NCBI GenBank assembly: GCA_910580075.1
Contig: CAJTVR010000109.1
Location: 1-13,585 of the forward strand
DNA length: 13,585 bases
Source: an uncultured Eubacterium sp.
GTDB taxonomy: Bacteria; Bacillota; Clostridia; Lachnospirales; Lachnospiraceae
Direction: 5' to 3'
The notes below the pieces were generated by a model, which did not search any database, was not told where the DNA came from, and worked only from the letters and a program-made list of their open reading frames with translations. This document shows, in pieces, positions 1 to 6,269 of this stretch (positions are counted from its first letter, which is position 1; every line of letters begins with the position of its first letter). A program made the position numbers and the translations under genes.

Positions 1-160
1 TTTCCTCTAATGTCATTTCCTCATTAGAAGAAAGCTCCTGCAACTGCTTCTGTGCGTTGGCAATCTGGTTCCGGATGTTCCGGCTGTAAGAATCCGTTGC
101 CTGATTCATCCCCATCTGTCCCATTTGTGTGTTTGCTTCATTGATACCATTAATTTTCAT
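1..160 (-). CDS. FlxA-like small protein, N-terminal part (runs off window)
   Basis: Only the first 53 codons are in the window; the gene continues beyond base 1. The ATG at 160-158 is preceded by a perfect AAGGAGG (169-175) with 8-nt spacing, so the start is secure. The product starts MKINGINEANTQMGQMG and continues into a Gln/Asn/Leu-rich helix (IANAQKQLQELSSNEEM). This resembles the coiled-coil FlxA-like family (PF14282), whose function is not well established. No signal peptide or membrane segment is visible in this part. It lies 137 nt downstream of the GHKL kinase gene and points the same way, so it may be read through from that operon or have its own promoter. The family call rests on a recognised helix pattern, not on an alignment. 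Confidence 0.6.
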   Translation of the reverse strand, partial: MKINGINEANTQMGQMGMNQATDSYSRNIRNQIANAQKQLQELSSNEEMTLEE

Positions 161-297
161 AGTAGTGTCCTCCTTGAAAAAATTTTGAAATCCGTTTCAC
201 ATATGAGAAAATCCGAATCTCTATCAATTTTATCGCATTATCATTTGTACAAATAAAGCGCCATGTCGTGAACCGCCCTCATTCTGTTGCGAACCCC
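161..297 (-). promoter_or_regulatory. Leader of FlxA-like gene with GTGAAA/TTTCA inverted repeat
   Basis: This gap between kinase 1 and the FlxA-like gene holds no ORF. On the minus strand a partial palindrome, GTGAAACGGATTTCAA (200-185), sits 9 nt upstream of the AAGGAGG site. A near copy lies at the same place upstream of the 30-codon ORF (2552-2537). AT-rich hexamers such as TAAAAT occur further upstream, but I cannot define a convincing -35/-10 pair. Confidence 0.4.
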
Positions 298-1641
298 TTA
301 CGCAACCTGAAGCATAATCCCTACCGTAACCTCATTCCCATTTTGTTCAAATGACAGATCCCCCATATACTTCTTAGCCACCCTGAGCATATTCTTTAAA
401 CCGATCCCATGCCCGCCGCCTTTTTTTGTCGTGTATGGAACTCCGTCTGCCGGACTGATGGGAAGTTTCCCTTCAAAGCTGTTGCTGATAATCAGCATAA
501 AAATACTGTCCTTGCGGAATGCCAGAATCCTGATATACGGATTTTCCCCATTTACCGACTCCATGCAGTTATTCAGCGCATTATACAAAATCACGCTGAC
601 ATCAAAGGCATCCAGTTTTGTATTTTCCGGATAACGGAAGTCGCTTTCAAACCGGATTCCACGCATCCCGGCTTCTTTTTTCTTTTCTAAAAGAATCATA
701 TCCGTAACCGGATTCCCTGTCCTGATCTCAGGTGCAAGTTCCTGCCATTCTATTTTCAGCCTCCCAAGATATGCTGAAGCCTCTGCGGTGTTTTCCGTTC
801 CCATCAAACGCTCTATCATCTGGATATGGTTTCCCATGTCATGGCGCAGGGAACGGATATCCCCATACAGCTTTTCAATCTCCCCGATATGCGTTTTTAT
901 CGTATTTATCTGGCTTTCTAAAAGCTCATGCCCGGACTGTTCTTCCTGTGAAGTTTTACAATTCTGGAAGATAATAACTGTCACAAGAATTGCCATTACG
1001 GATATCAGATAGTACAAAAAACAAAGTACATCATAAAATCCCGTCATTTCGGATTTAACCTGGTAATAATGGAATATTGCATAACCGGCTATCCCTGACA
1101 GGGACGGCACAATCAGCATCACAAGTTCCCTTCTTTCCATATATCTGCCCTTGCTTTCATACGCCCTGTTGACTGCCCGGACAGATAACAGCAGGAGCAG
1201 AAAACTAAACAGTATGCCCAGAATCCTTACTGCCACATACAATCCGTATTGCAGCCATACCCTCGCCGCTATCTCAGGGTTTAAAAGAACAATATCAAAA
1301 AAATGATCTATGATTCCTGCCATAGAAGCGGACAGCCAGCGCAGTGAAAAAAAATTAACAGACAAGAATATCTTTTGGCTGATATTGCGCCTGTCCTCTG
1401 TGCACATCACGGCAAATGCCGCTAATGTACCAATGAAAAATGCAAGGATATTGTCTATCCGGGGCGGCATGATGTATAAAACCGTCATTACTACACTATA
1501 CACAGCGCCTGCCTTAACCGCCTTGCTTCTGCCCGGCACATAAGGCGATACAAATATTCCAAGACATATGCCCGCAGCAGCAAACTGCACAATAATCGAC
1601 ACATAAGACGTGATATTCCAGCATAATTCTACCGGACTCAC
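298..1641 (-). CDS. GHKL-type (AgrC-like) sensor histidine kinase, system 1
   Basis: A 447-residue membrane histidine kinase. The N-terminal half (about residues 12-225) holds several hydrophobic helices, for example 14-33, 46-58, 66-80, 134-153 and 205-225, and is the likely sensor. A coiled linker (about 230-262) leads to the phosphoacceptor box SLRHDMGNH with His267. The ATP-binding N-box (YNALNNCMES, Asn354-Asn358) and G-box (GGGHGIGLKN, 408-416) follow, as in HATPase_c_5 / AgrC-like enzymes. The start is GTG at 1641-1639; it overlaps the TGA of the upstream regulator as GTGA, with GGGAG 5 nt before it, which indicates translational coupling. It should phosphorylate the adjacent LytTR regulator. 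The signal is unknown, and no AgrB/AgrD genes are nearby. Confidence 0.9.
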   Translation of the reverse strand: MSPVELCWNITSYVSIIVQFAAAGICLGIFVSPYVPGRSKAVKAGAVYSVVMTVLYIMPPRIDNILAFFIGTLAAFAVMCTEDRRNISQKIFLSVNFFSLRWLSASMAGIIDHFFDIVLLNPEIAARVWLQYGLYVAVRILGILFSFLLLLLSVRAVNRAYESKGRYMERRELVMLIVPSLSGIAGYAIFHYYQVKSEMTGFYDVLCFLYYLISVMAILVTVIIFQNCKTSQEEQSGHELLESQINTIKTHIGEIEKLYGDIRSLRHDMGNHIQMIERLMGTENTAEASAYLGRLKIEWQELAPEIRTGNPVTDMILLEKKKEAGMRGIRFESDFRYPENTKLDAFDVSVILYNALNNCMESVNGENPYIRILAFRKDSIFMLIISNSFEGKLPISPADGVPYTTKKGGGHGIGLKNMLRVAKKYMGDLSFEQNGNEVTVGIMLQVA

Positions 1642-2411
1642 CTGATCTCCCTTCCTTTCCTCTGGTTATATTTCAGATACTGTTTCACAAATTTCGGATA
1701 ATTCTGCTTTGCAATCAACGCTGTCCCGTTTTCCATAACAGCAGACACAGCATCATACCTCAGCACATACTTAAAATGAATCAGATACGACCTGTGCGGC
1801 CTGAAAAAATCCTCTCCAGCTTTTTTCTCCAAATCGGACAGTTTCCCATAATATTCCGTATCGCCGTTTATGGTATGAATGATGACCTTACGGTTGAATA
1901 CTTCCGCATAGGTAATGTCCTTAAACAGTATTTTTGTATGGACTCCCCCTGCCTGTATCATCATGTAGTCCCCATCATCCCCATCCCTGCCCTTATTCCT
2001 GCGTCCGATTTCCAACAATGCGTTTCCAAAGACCTCATCGAATTTGTCATCGGATAAAGGCTTGACCAGATAATGAAACGCCCCTACGTCAAACGCCTGA
2101 AAGACATACTCCGGCGCTGCCGTAACAAAGATGATGAGCGCATCCCTCCGCTGCCTGTGGAAAAGCCCTGCCGTTTCCATGCCATCCACCTCCGGCATCT
2201 GTATGTCCAGAAATAAAATGTCCGCCTTCGTATTGCTTTCCAACAGATCCCTGCCGGAAGAAAACTGTTCTATTTCCGCAGAAGGGAGCATATTCTTTAC
2301 TTTTTCCTCCAACAGTTCAAGCATAAATGCCTCGTCATCACAGATTGCCACACAGACGGTATCTTTTGTGGTTCGTGCATCAGCATCTGTCTGGCTGGTA
2401 AAGTCCTCCAT
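1638..2411 (-). CDS. LytTR-family (AgrA-like) response regulator, system 1
   Basis: A 257-residue response regulator. The receiver domain (about 18-140) has the acidic pair Asp25/Asp26 (CDDE), phosphoacceptor Asp69 in FLDIQMPEVDG, Thr97 and Lys117 (KP motif). The C-terminal LytTR DNA-binding domain (about 150-250) shows FFRPHRSYLIHFKYV and NYPKFVKQYLK. I start it at ATG 2411-2409 rather than the longer 2477 start: a short ORF ends 4 nt upstream and its last codons contain the AAGGAGG (2430-2424). About 18 residues precede the receiver, which is long for this family. Its last bases overlap the kinase gene. Known members bind paired direct repeats upstream of target promoters; its targets here are unknown. 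Confidence 0.92.
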   Translation of the reverse strand: MEDFTSQTDADARTTKDTVCVAICDDEAFMLELLEEKVKNMLPSAEIEQFSSGRDLLESNTKADILFLDIQMPEVDGMETAGLFHRQRRDALIIFVTAAPEYVFQAFDVGAFHYLVKPLSDDKFDEVFGNALLEIGRRNKGRDGDDGDYMMIQAGGVHTKILFKDITYAEVFNRKVIIHTINGDTEYYGKLSDLEKKAGEDFFRPHRSYLIHFKYVLRYDAVSAVMENGTALIAKQNYPKFVKQYLKYNQRKGREIR

Positions 2412-2415
2412 AGGT

Positions 2416-2508
2416 TCACATCTCCTCCTTTTTTGCTGCTTCCTTTTTGGATGAAGCATATATATTTTCATAAACACTGTTATAACTGTTCACTCCTGCA
2501 ATTGCCAT
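2416..2508 (-). CDS. 30-residue ORF translationally coupled to response regulator 1
   Basis: A short ORF of 30 codons. ATG at 2508-2506 is preceded by AAGGAGG (2524-2518) with a 9-nt spacer, the strongest Shine-Dalgarno in this operon. The peptide starts MAIAGVNSYNSVYENIYAS and ends in a lysine/glutamate-rich tail (KKEAAKKEEM). It stops at TGA 2418-2416, 4 nt before the regulator ATG, and its last codons encode the regulator's own Shine-Dalgarno, so the two are probably coupled. The N-terminus resembles, from memory, the start of DUF6033-type Lachnospiraceae proteins. It may therefore be the remnant of a longer gene fused to the operon by deletion, a leader peptide, or a genuine small protein. 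No hydrophobic signal segment is present. Confidence 0.6.
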   Translation of the reverse strand: MAIAGVNSYNSVYENIYASSKKEAAKKEEM

Positions 2509-2536
2509 AATTCGTATCCTCCTTAATAAAAATATT

Positions 2537-2552
2537 GTGAAATCTTTTTCAC
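2537..2552. repeat. Perfect inverted repeat GTGAAA-N4-TTTCAC
   Basis: GTGAAATCTTTTTCAC is a perfect 6-bp-arm palindrome with a 4-nt centre. It lies 12 nt upstream of the AAGGAGG of the 30-codon ORF. It matches 13 of 16 positions of the element at 185-200 in front of the FlxA-like gene. It could be an operator or a small RNA hairpin next to the ribosome binding site. Confidence 0.5.
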
Positions 2553-2614
2553 CTCTATAATCTGTCATTCGCCTGGCGTAATCTCTGCCTTTAACACCGG
2601 TTCGATCCTTTAGA

Positions 2615-2644
2615 TTTTTACTTTCGTTAATATACTTCGGTCAA
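2615..2644 (-). promoter_or_regulatory. Possible promoter for system 1 operon
   Basis: On the minus strand TTGACC (2644-2639) is followed, after 18 bases, by TAAAAA (2620-2615). The fit to a sigma-A promoter is moderate and the region is AT-rich, so alternatives exist. It would give a leader of roughly 100 nt containing the GTGAAA palindrome. Confidence 0.3.
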
Positions 2645-2689
2645 TTATCATTAATTATTAATAGGTATTAACATTTTATGCTATTTTTA

Positions 2690-2739
2690 AGCCGGTCACC
2701 TCCTGGGTTTTGGATTGTTTAAAAACCAGGTGACAGGCT
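2690..2739. repeat. Long imperfect stem-loop upstream of system 1
   Basis: AGCCGGTCACC (2690-2700) pairs with GGTGACAGGCT (2729-2739) at 10 of 11 positions. An inner GGTTTT (2706-2711) can pair with AAAACC (2722-2727). On the plus strand it is followed by GTTTT, on the minus strand by TTAAAAAT. It may be a weak bidirectional terminator or a leader structure if transcription from the 163-residue gene reads into system 1. Confidence 0.4.
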
Positions 2740-2769
2740 GTTTTACGATAAATTCCATCAGTCTGCTAT

Positions 2770-2814
2770 ATAAAATTCCCCGCTGCCTTGTTACTTTCCG
2801 GCTTCGGGGAATTG
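2770..2814 (-). terminator. Intrinsic terminator after the 163-residue gene
   Basis: On the minus strand AATTCCCCG (2814-2806) pairs perfectly with CGGGGAATT (2782-2774). Inside the loop GCC can pair with GGC across a symmetric AA/AG mismatch, and the stem runs into TTTATAT. It lies about 90 nt downstream of the stop codon at 2904 and would separate this gene from the system 1 operon. Only copy 1 of the adjacent 64-bp repeat can form it. Confidence 0.6.
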
Positions 2815-2917
2815 TACAAAATTTAGCGAAATATCTGTTTCACACACTCACTGGTTACTTTCCGGCTTCGGGGAATTGTACAAAATTTAGCGAAATATCT
2901 GTTTCACACACTCACTG
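2790..2917. repeat. Perfect 64-bp tandem duplication (two copies)
   Basis: Bases 2790-2853 are repeated exactly at 2854-2917. Copy 2 contains the last codons and the TGA of the 163-residue gene (2904-2906). Copy 1 repeats that coding end out of context and supplies one arm of the terminator. Identity of both copies suggests a recent duplication. Confidence 0.97.
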
Positions 2918-3395
2918 AAATGCCTGTCACCTGTTCGGCCGGGACCGTTTCTCCAGTTTTTGTATAGGTCACAGGCTCTCTTACAGCATTCACTTTTATT
3001 TCATCAAAACCTGTACTGTCTGATTCTATGCCGTCTTTTAGCAATACCTTTCCTTCTTCGCTGATTTCCACGGTGTCTGTACTGGTATCTGCATTCCTGT
3101 TTTCTTCCAGTTTTTCTTCCAGTTTTTCACGTTCTTCCCTGCGCTTGCGGATAGCCTCTTCACGCTGTAATTCTGCTTTTTTCCCTGCCTCCTTAGCATC
3201 TTCTTCCATCCCTTTGTCAGCCTGCGCCTTATACTCCTTAGCCTTGTCAGAAAATTCACCGGCATACTTCATAGCACGCTCCATTACTGCCAGATCACCT
3301 CTGCGCCTTGCCTCTTTATAAACACGCATAGGTGTATTCATAAGATTCATATTTGTCGCTGCACCTGCAAGACCTTCCATTGTCTTCGTATTCAT
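2904..3395 (-). CDS. 163-residue charged helical protein, unknown function
   Basis: Starts at ATG 3395-3393 with AGGAGG 6 nt upstream; the longer reading from 3431 has no such site. Residues 22-100 are predominantly helical and very rich in Lys, Glu, Arg and Ala, with a strong coiled-coil pattern around 65-100 (KRREEREKLEEKLEE). The C-terminal third carries DTVEISEEGKVLL and ends in VTGISVSV. There is no signal peptide or membrane segment, so it is probably cytoplasmic unless exported by a leaderless route. I recognise it as a type found near FlxA-like proteins in Lachnospiraceae but know no function. It lies 89 nt downstream of kinase 2, same strand, so it may belong to that operon. Its stop lies inside a 64-bp tandem duplication. 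Confidence 0.75.
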   Translation of the reverse strand: MNTKTMEGLAGAATNMNLMNTPMRVYKEARRRGDLAVMERAMKYAGEFSDKAKEYKAQADKGMEEDAKEAGKKAELQREEAIRKRREEREKLEEKLEENRNADTSTDTVEISEEGKVLLKDGIESDSTGFDEIKVNAVREPVTYTKTGETVPAEQVTGISVSV

Positions 3396-3484
3396 AGCAC
3401 ACCTCCTAGTCACTTTTTTTAAGAGCACCAAAACCGCTCAATTATTTTTTCGGCGGTGCAGATATGCAGTGTTAGATTTATGTT

Positions 3485-4864
3485 TCAAACAGACGTTTTG
3501 ATGTCATATGCGGCATCAGGAAACGGCATCAAAATAGACATTATGAAAATACCATGTTTCGCCTCAGCATTCATCACCCCATTATAACCATGCACTACAT
3601 CTCCTGTATTCAAAAGGCCGATACCGTGTTCCCTTGAATTTCCTTTATTCGTAAAGCCTTCTGTAAACTTTTCCGTCCTGTCCATGCTGTTTTTTACTTC
3701 AATCAGAAAACATTTCTTTACCGCTTTTGCCTGAATATTTATAAAACGGCATTCCCCTTCCTGCATCCTTCCGCATGCTTCCAGTGCATTATCCAGTATG
3801 TTTCCAAACAGTACGCAAAGATCAAACTCATCGATACAGCATTCTCCCGGTATCTGTACATCACATTCCCACTGTATGTTTTCCTCCTCTGCCCGTTTCC
3901 GTTTCTGATGCAAAAGTGCATCCACCGCCTTATTCCCTGTCACATCCTCTAAAGCATCCAGGGCAATGTCCTCCATATTTCTCAGGTAGTTTTCTATCTT
4001 CTCCCATTCTTTATTCCGTGACAGTGCCGACAGTACAATGATATGGTTTTTCATGTCATGGCGCAGCCGTTCTGACTGCCTGTACTGCTCTGCCAGCATT
4101 TTATAAACCGCAATCTGAGAATGGTACCGGCCGTTTTTTTCCTGCTCCAGATAAATCCTGTTCATGCCAAACACATAAAATCCCGCTGCTGCCATAAACA
4201 GGAGAGACAAAACCAGAAATTCACAATGGCTGAAAATCTGGTCATAATACAATCCCATGCCGCCAGCGCTTCTGACCATAATTCCATTGCTTGCACTCAG
4301 ACTCGCTGCATCATACACCGTAACAATTACAAGCAGAGGAACTGCCAGTATGATATACCAGTTCCCCCGCCTGCCGCAAAAAACAGGCTCAAGGTGCTTC
4401 GACAGCCAGTATACTGCAAATATGGCAAAACAATAGCCAGCGCCACTGACCAGTACGTCTCCCCAGTCTCCTAAAACCGGTTCCGGAATCTTTTTTACCG
4501 TATGCATGAAAAACAGTGCCAGACACGATAAAAAAGAAGCGCAGAATTCTGATACCAGCCTTACCGCCGCCATCAGTATAGAAGCAGCCAGAATTCTTTT
4601 TTCTCTTTCTGACCTAAACAGCAGCAGCACCAGTCCCACAAAGAATACACTGTTCGAAAATAAAGAAAAACTATACATGCCGGAATACATCCGGCCTAAA
4701 ATATTCCTAAACAGCCAGATGCAGCAGGCAAAAATCAAAAACAGCTGTTCCTTCCTTTTGGAAACCCCTAAGAATTTTTTACAAAACTTATCCGCCGCCC
4801 ATAGAACACCCATATAAAATGGTACTATGGACAAAATATCTGCATAGACTGAAAGCTGCTTCAT
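3485..4864 (-). CDS. GHKL-type (AgrC-like) sensor histidine kinase, system 2
   Basis: A 459-residue membrane kinase. Hydrophobic helices span much of residues 8-235 (for example 10-24, 41-56, 71-83, 141-154, 169-184, 214-234). The dimerisation/phosphoacceptor segment is SERLRHDMKNH with His269. The N-box is LFGNILDNALEA (Asn355, Asn359) and the G-box is SREHGIGLLNT (410-420). The ATG at 4864-4862 overlaps the regulator's TGA as ATGA, indicating coupled translation. It shares architecture with kinase 1, but the sensor halves differ clearly, so the two systems probably read different signals. Its partner is the overlapping LytTR regulator; the signal is unknown. Confidence 0.92.
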   Translation of the reverse strand: MKQLSVYADILSIVPFYMGVLWAADKFCKKFLGVSKRKEQLFLIFACCIWLFRNILGRMYSGMYSFSLFSNSVFFVGLVLLLFRSEREKRILAASILMAAVRLVSEFCASFLSCLALFFMHTVKKIPEPVLGDWGDVLVSGAGYCFAIFAVYWLSKHLEPVFCGRRGNWYIILAVPLLVIVTVYDAASLSASNGIMVRSAGGMGLYYDQIFSHCEFLVLSLLFMAAAGFYVFGMNRIYLEQEKNGRYHSQIAVYKMLAEQYRQSERLRHDMKNHIIVLSALSRNKEWEKIENYLRNMEDIALDALEDVTGNKAVDALLHQKRKRAEEENIQWECDVQIPGECCIDEFDLCVLFGNILDNALEACGRMQEGECRFINIQAKAVKKCFLIEVKNSMDRTEKFTEGFTNKGNSREHGIGLLNTGDVVHGYNGVMNAEAKHGIFIMSILMPFPDAAYDIKTSV

Positions 4865-5577
4865 ACAATCCCTCCATTTTCCCGCATAACCTTGAGCACT
4901 TCCTGCACAAACCTGTCATATCTCCTTTTAGCAATCACAATTTTATCCCCGTTTTCCAGAATCACTTCCTGCCTGTTATACCCGTCAGCGTATTTCAGAT
5001 TTACCAGATAGCTTTTATGGCATCTGAAAAAACCATAATCCTGTAGTTTGTTCTCCAGCTCACCTATCTGTTCATAATAAGCAAAAACACCTTCCGGACC
5101 ATGAACATCGACGATCCTTCCCCTTATCTCAAAATAATATATATCATCAAGAAATAACTTCTTTTTCTGCCTTTCCCTGCTGACAATGATAAATTCCTGT
5201 GAACGGCTTTCTGTTTTGAGGACGGCTTTTTGCAGTACGCTTTTCAGTTTCCTGTCATTCACAGGCTTTAGCAGGTATTGGAAAGCCTCCACGTCATATG
5301 CTTCAAACACATACTCCCTGCTGGAAGATACAAAAATGAGTATTTTATCATTTGCCTTTTCACGGAACATCTTTGCTGTTTTCATTCCATCCAAATCCTG
5401 CATAATAATATCAAGGAAAACAATATCAAAACTTTCTAATGCCTGCAGCAGTTCCTCTCCGCTTTGGAACTGGCAGGTCATGCATGGTATTTTTATTTCT
5501 TCCAGGATTGCTTCAATTTTTTTGGCCATATTACAGCATTCTATAACTTCATCATCACAAACCGCTATTGATAGCAT
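4861..5577 (-). CDS. LytTR-family (AgrA-like) response regulator, system 2
   Basis: A 238-residue regulator. The receiver has Asp8/Asp9 (CDDE), phosphoacceptor Asp56 in FLDIIMQDLDG, Ser84 in the Thr/Ser position and Lys104 (LKP). The LytTR domain occupies about 128-232 (FFRCHKSYLVNLKYA, RRYDRFVQEVLK). I place the start at ATG 5577-5575, which gives a receiver beginning MLSIAVCDDE, the usual family start; AGGTGG lies 5 nt upstream. The longer start at 5664 adds 29 residues unlike any receiver and lacks a ribosome binding site. A 51-codon ORF overlaps its first codons in another frame. Likely targets include the divergent gene at 5845, because 21-bp-phased repeats lie between them. Confidence 0.92.
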   Translation of the reverse strand: MLSIAVCDDEVIECCNMAKKIEAILEEIKIPCMTCQFQSGEELLQALESFDIVFLDIIMQDLDGMKTAKMFREKANDKILIFVSSSREYVFEAYDVEAFQYLLKPVNDRKLKSVLQKAVLKTESRSQEFIIVSRERQKKKLFLDDIYYFEIRGRIVDVHGPEGVFAYYEQIGELENKLQDYGFFRCHKSYLVNLKYADGYNRQEVILENGDKIVIAKRRYDRFVQEVLKVMRENGGIV

Positions 5578-5720
5578 TTTACCACCTGCCTTATATAGGT
5601 ATAACGTATATATCGACAAAAAAGGGCATAAAGTTTTATAGATGTTATAAACGGGCGTTTCCATGTAATGACCGTGCCACAGCCTGAAAGCAGAAAATTT
5701 AAATCTCTTACTGTCTGCAT
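5565..5720 (-). CDS. 51-residue ORF overlapping the start of response regulator 2
   Basis: ATG at 5720-5718 has a strong GGAGG (5731-5727) with a 6-nt spacer. The frame is open for 51 codons and ends at TAG 5567-5565, 13 bases inside the regulator gene in a different frame. The peptide begins MQTVRDLNFLLSGCGTVI, then becomes basic and tyrosine-rich (YIRYTYIRQ). I do not recognise it. Layout suggests translational coupling with the regulator, whose own site (AGGTGG) is weaker. It could be a leader peptide, a small protein or a chance reading; only the ribosome binding site and overlap support it. Confidence 0.42.
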   Translation of the reverse strand: MQTVRDLNFLLSGCGTVITWKRPFITSIKLYALFCRYIRYTYIRQVVKCYQ

Positions 5721-5756
5721 CTAGTCCCTCCCCTTCTTAAAGTCAGTGAAAATATT

Positions 5757-5811
5757 TGTATCTTGGTAAAAAGAACCTGCATCTTAGTAATCAGGATATT
5801 TCTTTTAGCAA
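5757..5811. promoter_or_regulatory. Three 21-bp-phased direct repeats: candidate LytTR operator
   Basis: TGTATCTTGGTAA (5757-5769), TGCATCTTAGTAA (5778-5790) and a weaker TTTCTTTTAGCAA (5799-5811) repeat at exactly 21 bp. The first two agree at 11 of 13 positions. LytTR regulators typically bind 9-bp direct repeats separated by 12-13 bp, that is a 21-22 bp period. The site lies between response regulator 2 and the divergent membrane gene, so it may control either or both. Confidence 0.6.
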
Positions 5812-5818
5812 AAAACTA

Positions 5819-5827
5819 TGCTATAAC
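5819..5827 (+). promoter_or_regulatory. Extended -10 element of the 93-residue membrane protein gene
   Basis: TGCTATAAC (5819-5827) fits an extended -10 sequence. No good -35 is visible; repeat 3 (5799-5811) overlaps that position, as expected for an activator-dependent promoter. The predicted start near 5834 leaves a very short leader that begins at the GAGGTG ribosome binding site, which is a weak point of this assignment. Confidence 0.4.
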
Positions 5828-5844
5828 TTCTATGAGGTGAAAAA

Positions 5845-6126
5845 ATGAAAATAAAAGAAGAACAGGATTTATCCTGCAGCGAAACAGAAGTAATCATTAA
5901 ATATTCCAAAAGGGACAGGCAGGTTCATCATGTTATTATGGGCATAGGATATATACTGCTGTCTGGAATTTTGGCCTATGAATGGGGCATGTTTATAAGT
6001 AATTCCCTACACACAGTGACAGAAACAGGGGCAGATGAATGGATGATTATTAGAATAACCTTATCAAATATATTGTCACTGCTGTTTGTTTTGCTTATCT
6101 CTCAAAAAAATATACATAACAAATGA
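5845..6126 (+). CDS. Small two-helix membrane protein, unknown function
   Basis: A 93-residue protein with ATG at 5845 and GAGGTG 5 nt upstream (5834-5839). The N-terminal 28 residues are charged (KIKEEQ, KYSKRDRQ). Two hydrophobic helices follow, about 29-51 (IMGIGYILLSGILAYEWGMF) and 68-86 (IIRITLSNILSLLFVLLIS), joined by a short acidic loop, with a short basic tail. Both ends are therefore probably on the same side of the membrane. It is divergent from response regulator 2 and carries phased repeats in front of it, so it is a candidate target or accessory of system 2. I do not recognise a family. Confidence 0.65.
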   Translation: MKIKEEQDLSCSETEVIIKYSKRDRQVHHVIMGIGYILLSGILAYEWGMFISNSLHTVTETGADEWMIIRITLSNILSLLFVLLISQKNIHNK

Positions 6127-6137
6127 AGTATTTTGAT

Positions 6138-6173
6138 CCGGACACCAGGCGGAGAAACTTTTTCCGGCCCCGG
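6138..6173 (+). repeat. Hairpin repeat, copy 1 (second copy at 13338)
   Basis: The core GGCGGAGAAACTTTTTCCG is identical to bases 13348-13366 apart from its flanks, and CCGGAC precedes both. It can fold into a GGCGGA/TCCG-CC stem with one bulge. It lies just after the 93-residue gene in the same orientation, so it may act as a 3' hairpin, although there is no U-tract. Confidence 0.6.
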
Positions 6174-6269
6174 AATGTTCAATTCCTCCGGCCGCTGTGT
6201 TCAAATGGCCTTTGGTTAGGGTTCAAAAGTGAACCCCCTCTGCCCGGCTGCCGCTGATATTCAAACCGG
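6174..6269. other. Non-coding stretch with 22-bp-phased GTTCAA repeats
   Basis: GTTCAA occurs at 6177, 6199 and 6221, spacing 22 and 22 bp. The third is half of a perfect 7-bp-arm inverted repeat, GGGTTCA-AAAG-TGAACCC (6219-6236). No ORF of substance is seen. The spacing recalls LytTR sites, but no gene downstream is an obvious client. Confidence 0.35.

Noticed and set aside
2412..2477. Longer start for response regulator 1 (and the 5664 start for regulator 2)
   Set aside because: Both add residues unlike a receiver domain and lack Shine-Dalgarno sequences, while the internal ATGs have suitable sites and give normal receiver starts.
2790..2917. Possible CRISPR array
   Set aside because: There are only two directly abutting 64-bp copies with no spacers and no cas genes.
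2715..2918. 67-codon plus-strand ORF across the 64-bp repeats
   Set aside because: Its apparent internal repetition is only the DNA tandem repeat, and there is no ribosome binding site.
2727..2933. 12-bp inverted repeat CAGGTGACAGGC (2727-2738) and its complement (2922-2933)
   Set aside because: One copy is coding sequence (QVTG codons) and the other is an arm of a local stem-loop; without conservation data this may be chance or a minor duplication scar.
161..5844. agrB/agrD-like peptide-processing genes near the AgrC-type kinases
   Set aside because: I looked for a multi-pass AgrB-like protein and an AgrD-like peptide and found none; the short leader ORFs do not have AgrD features.
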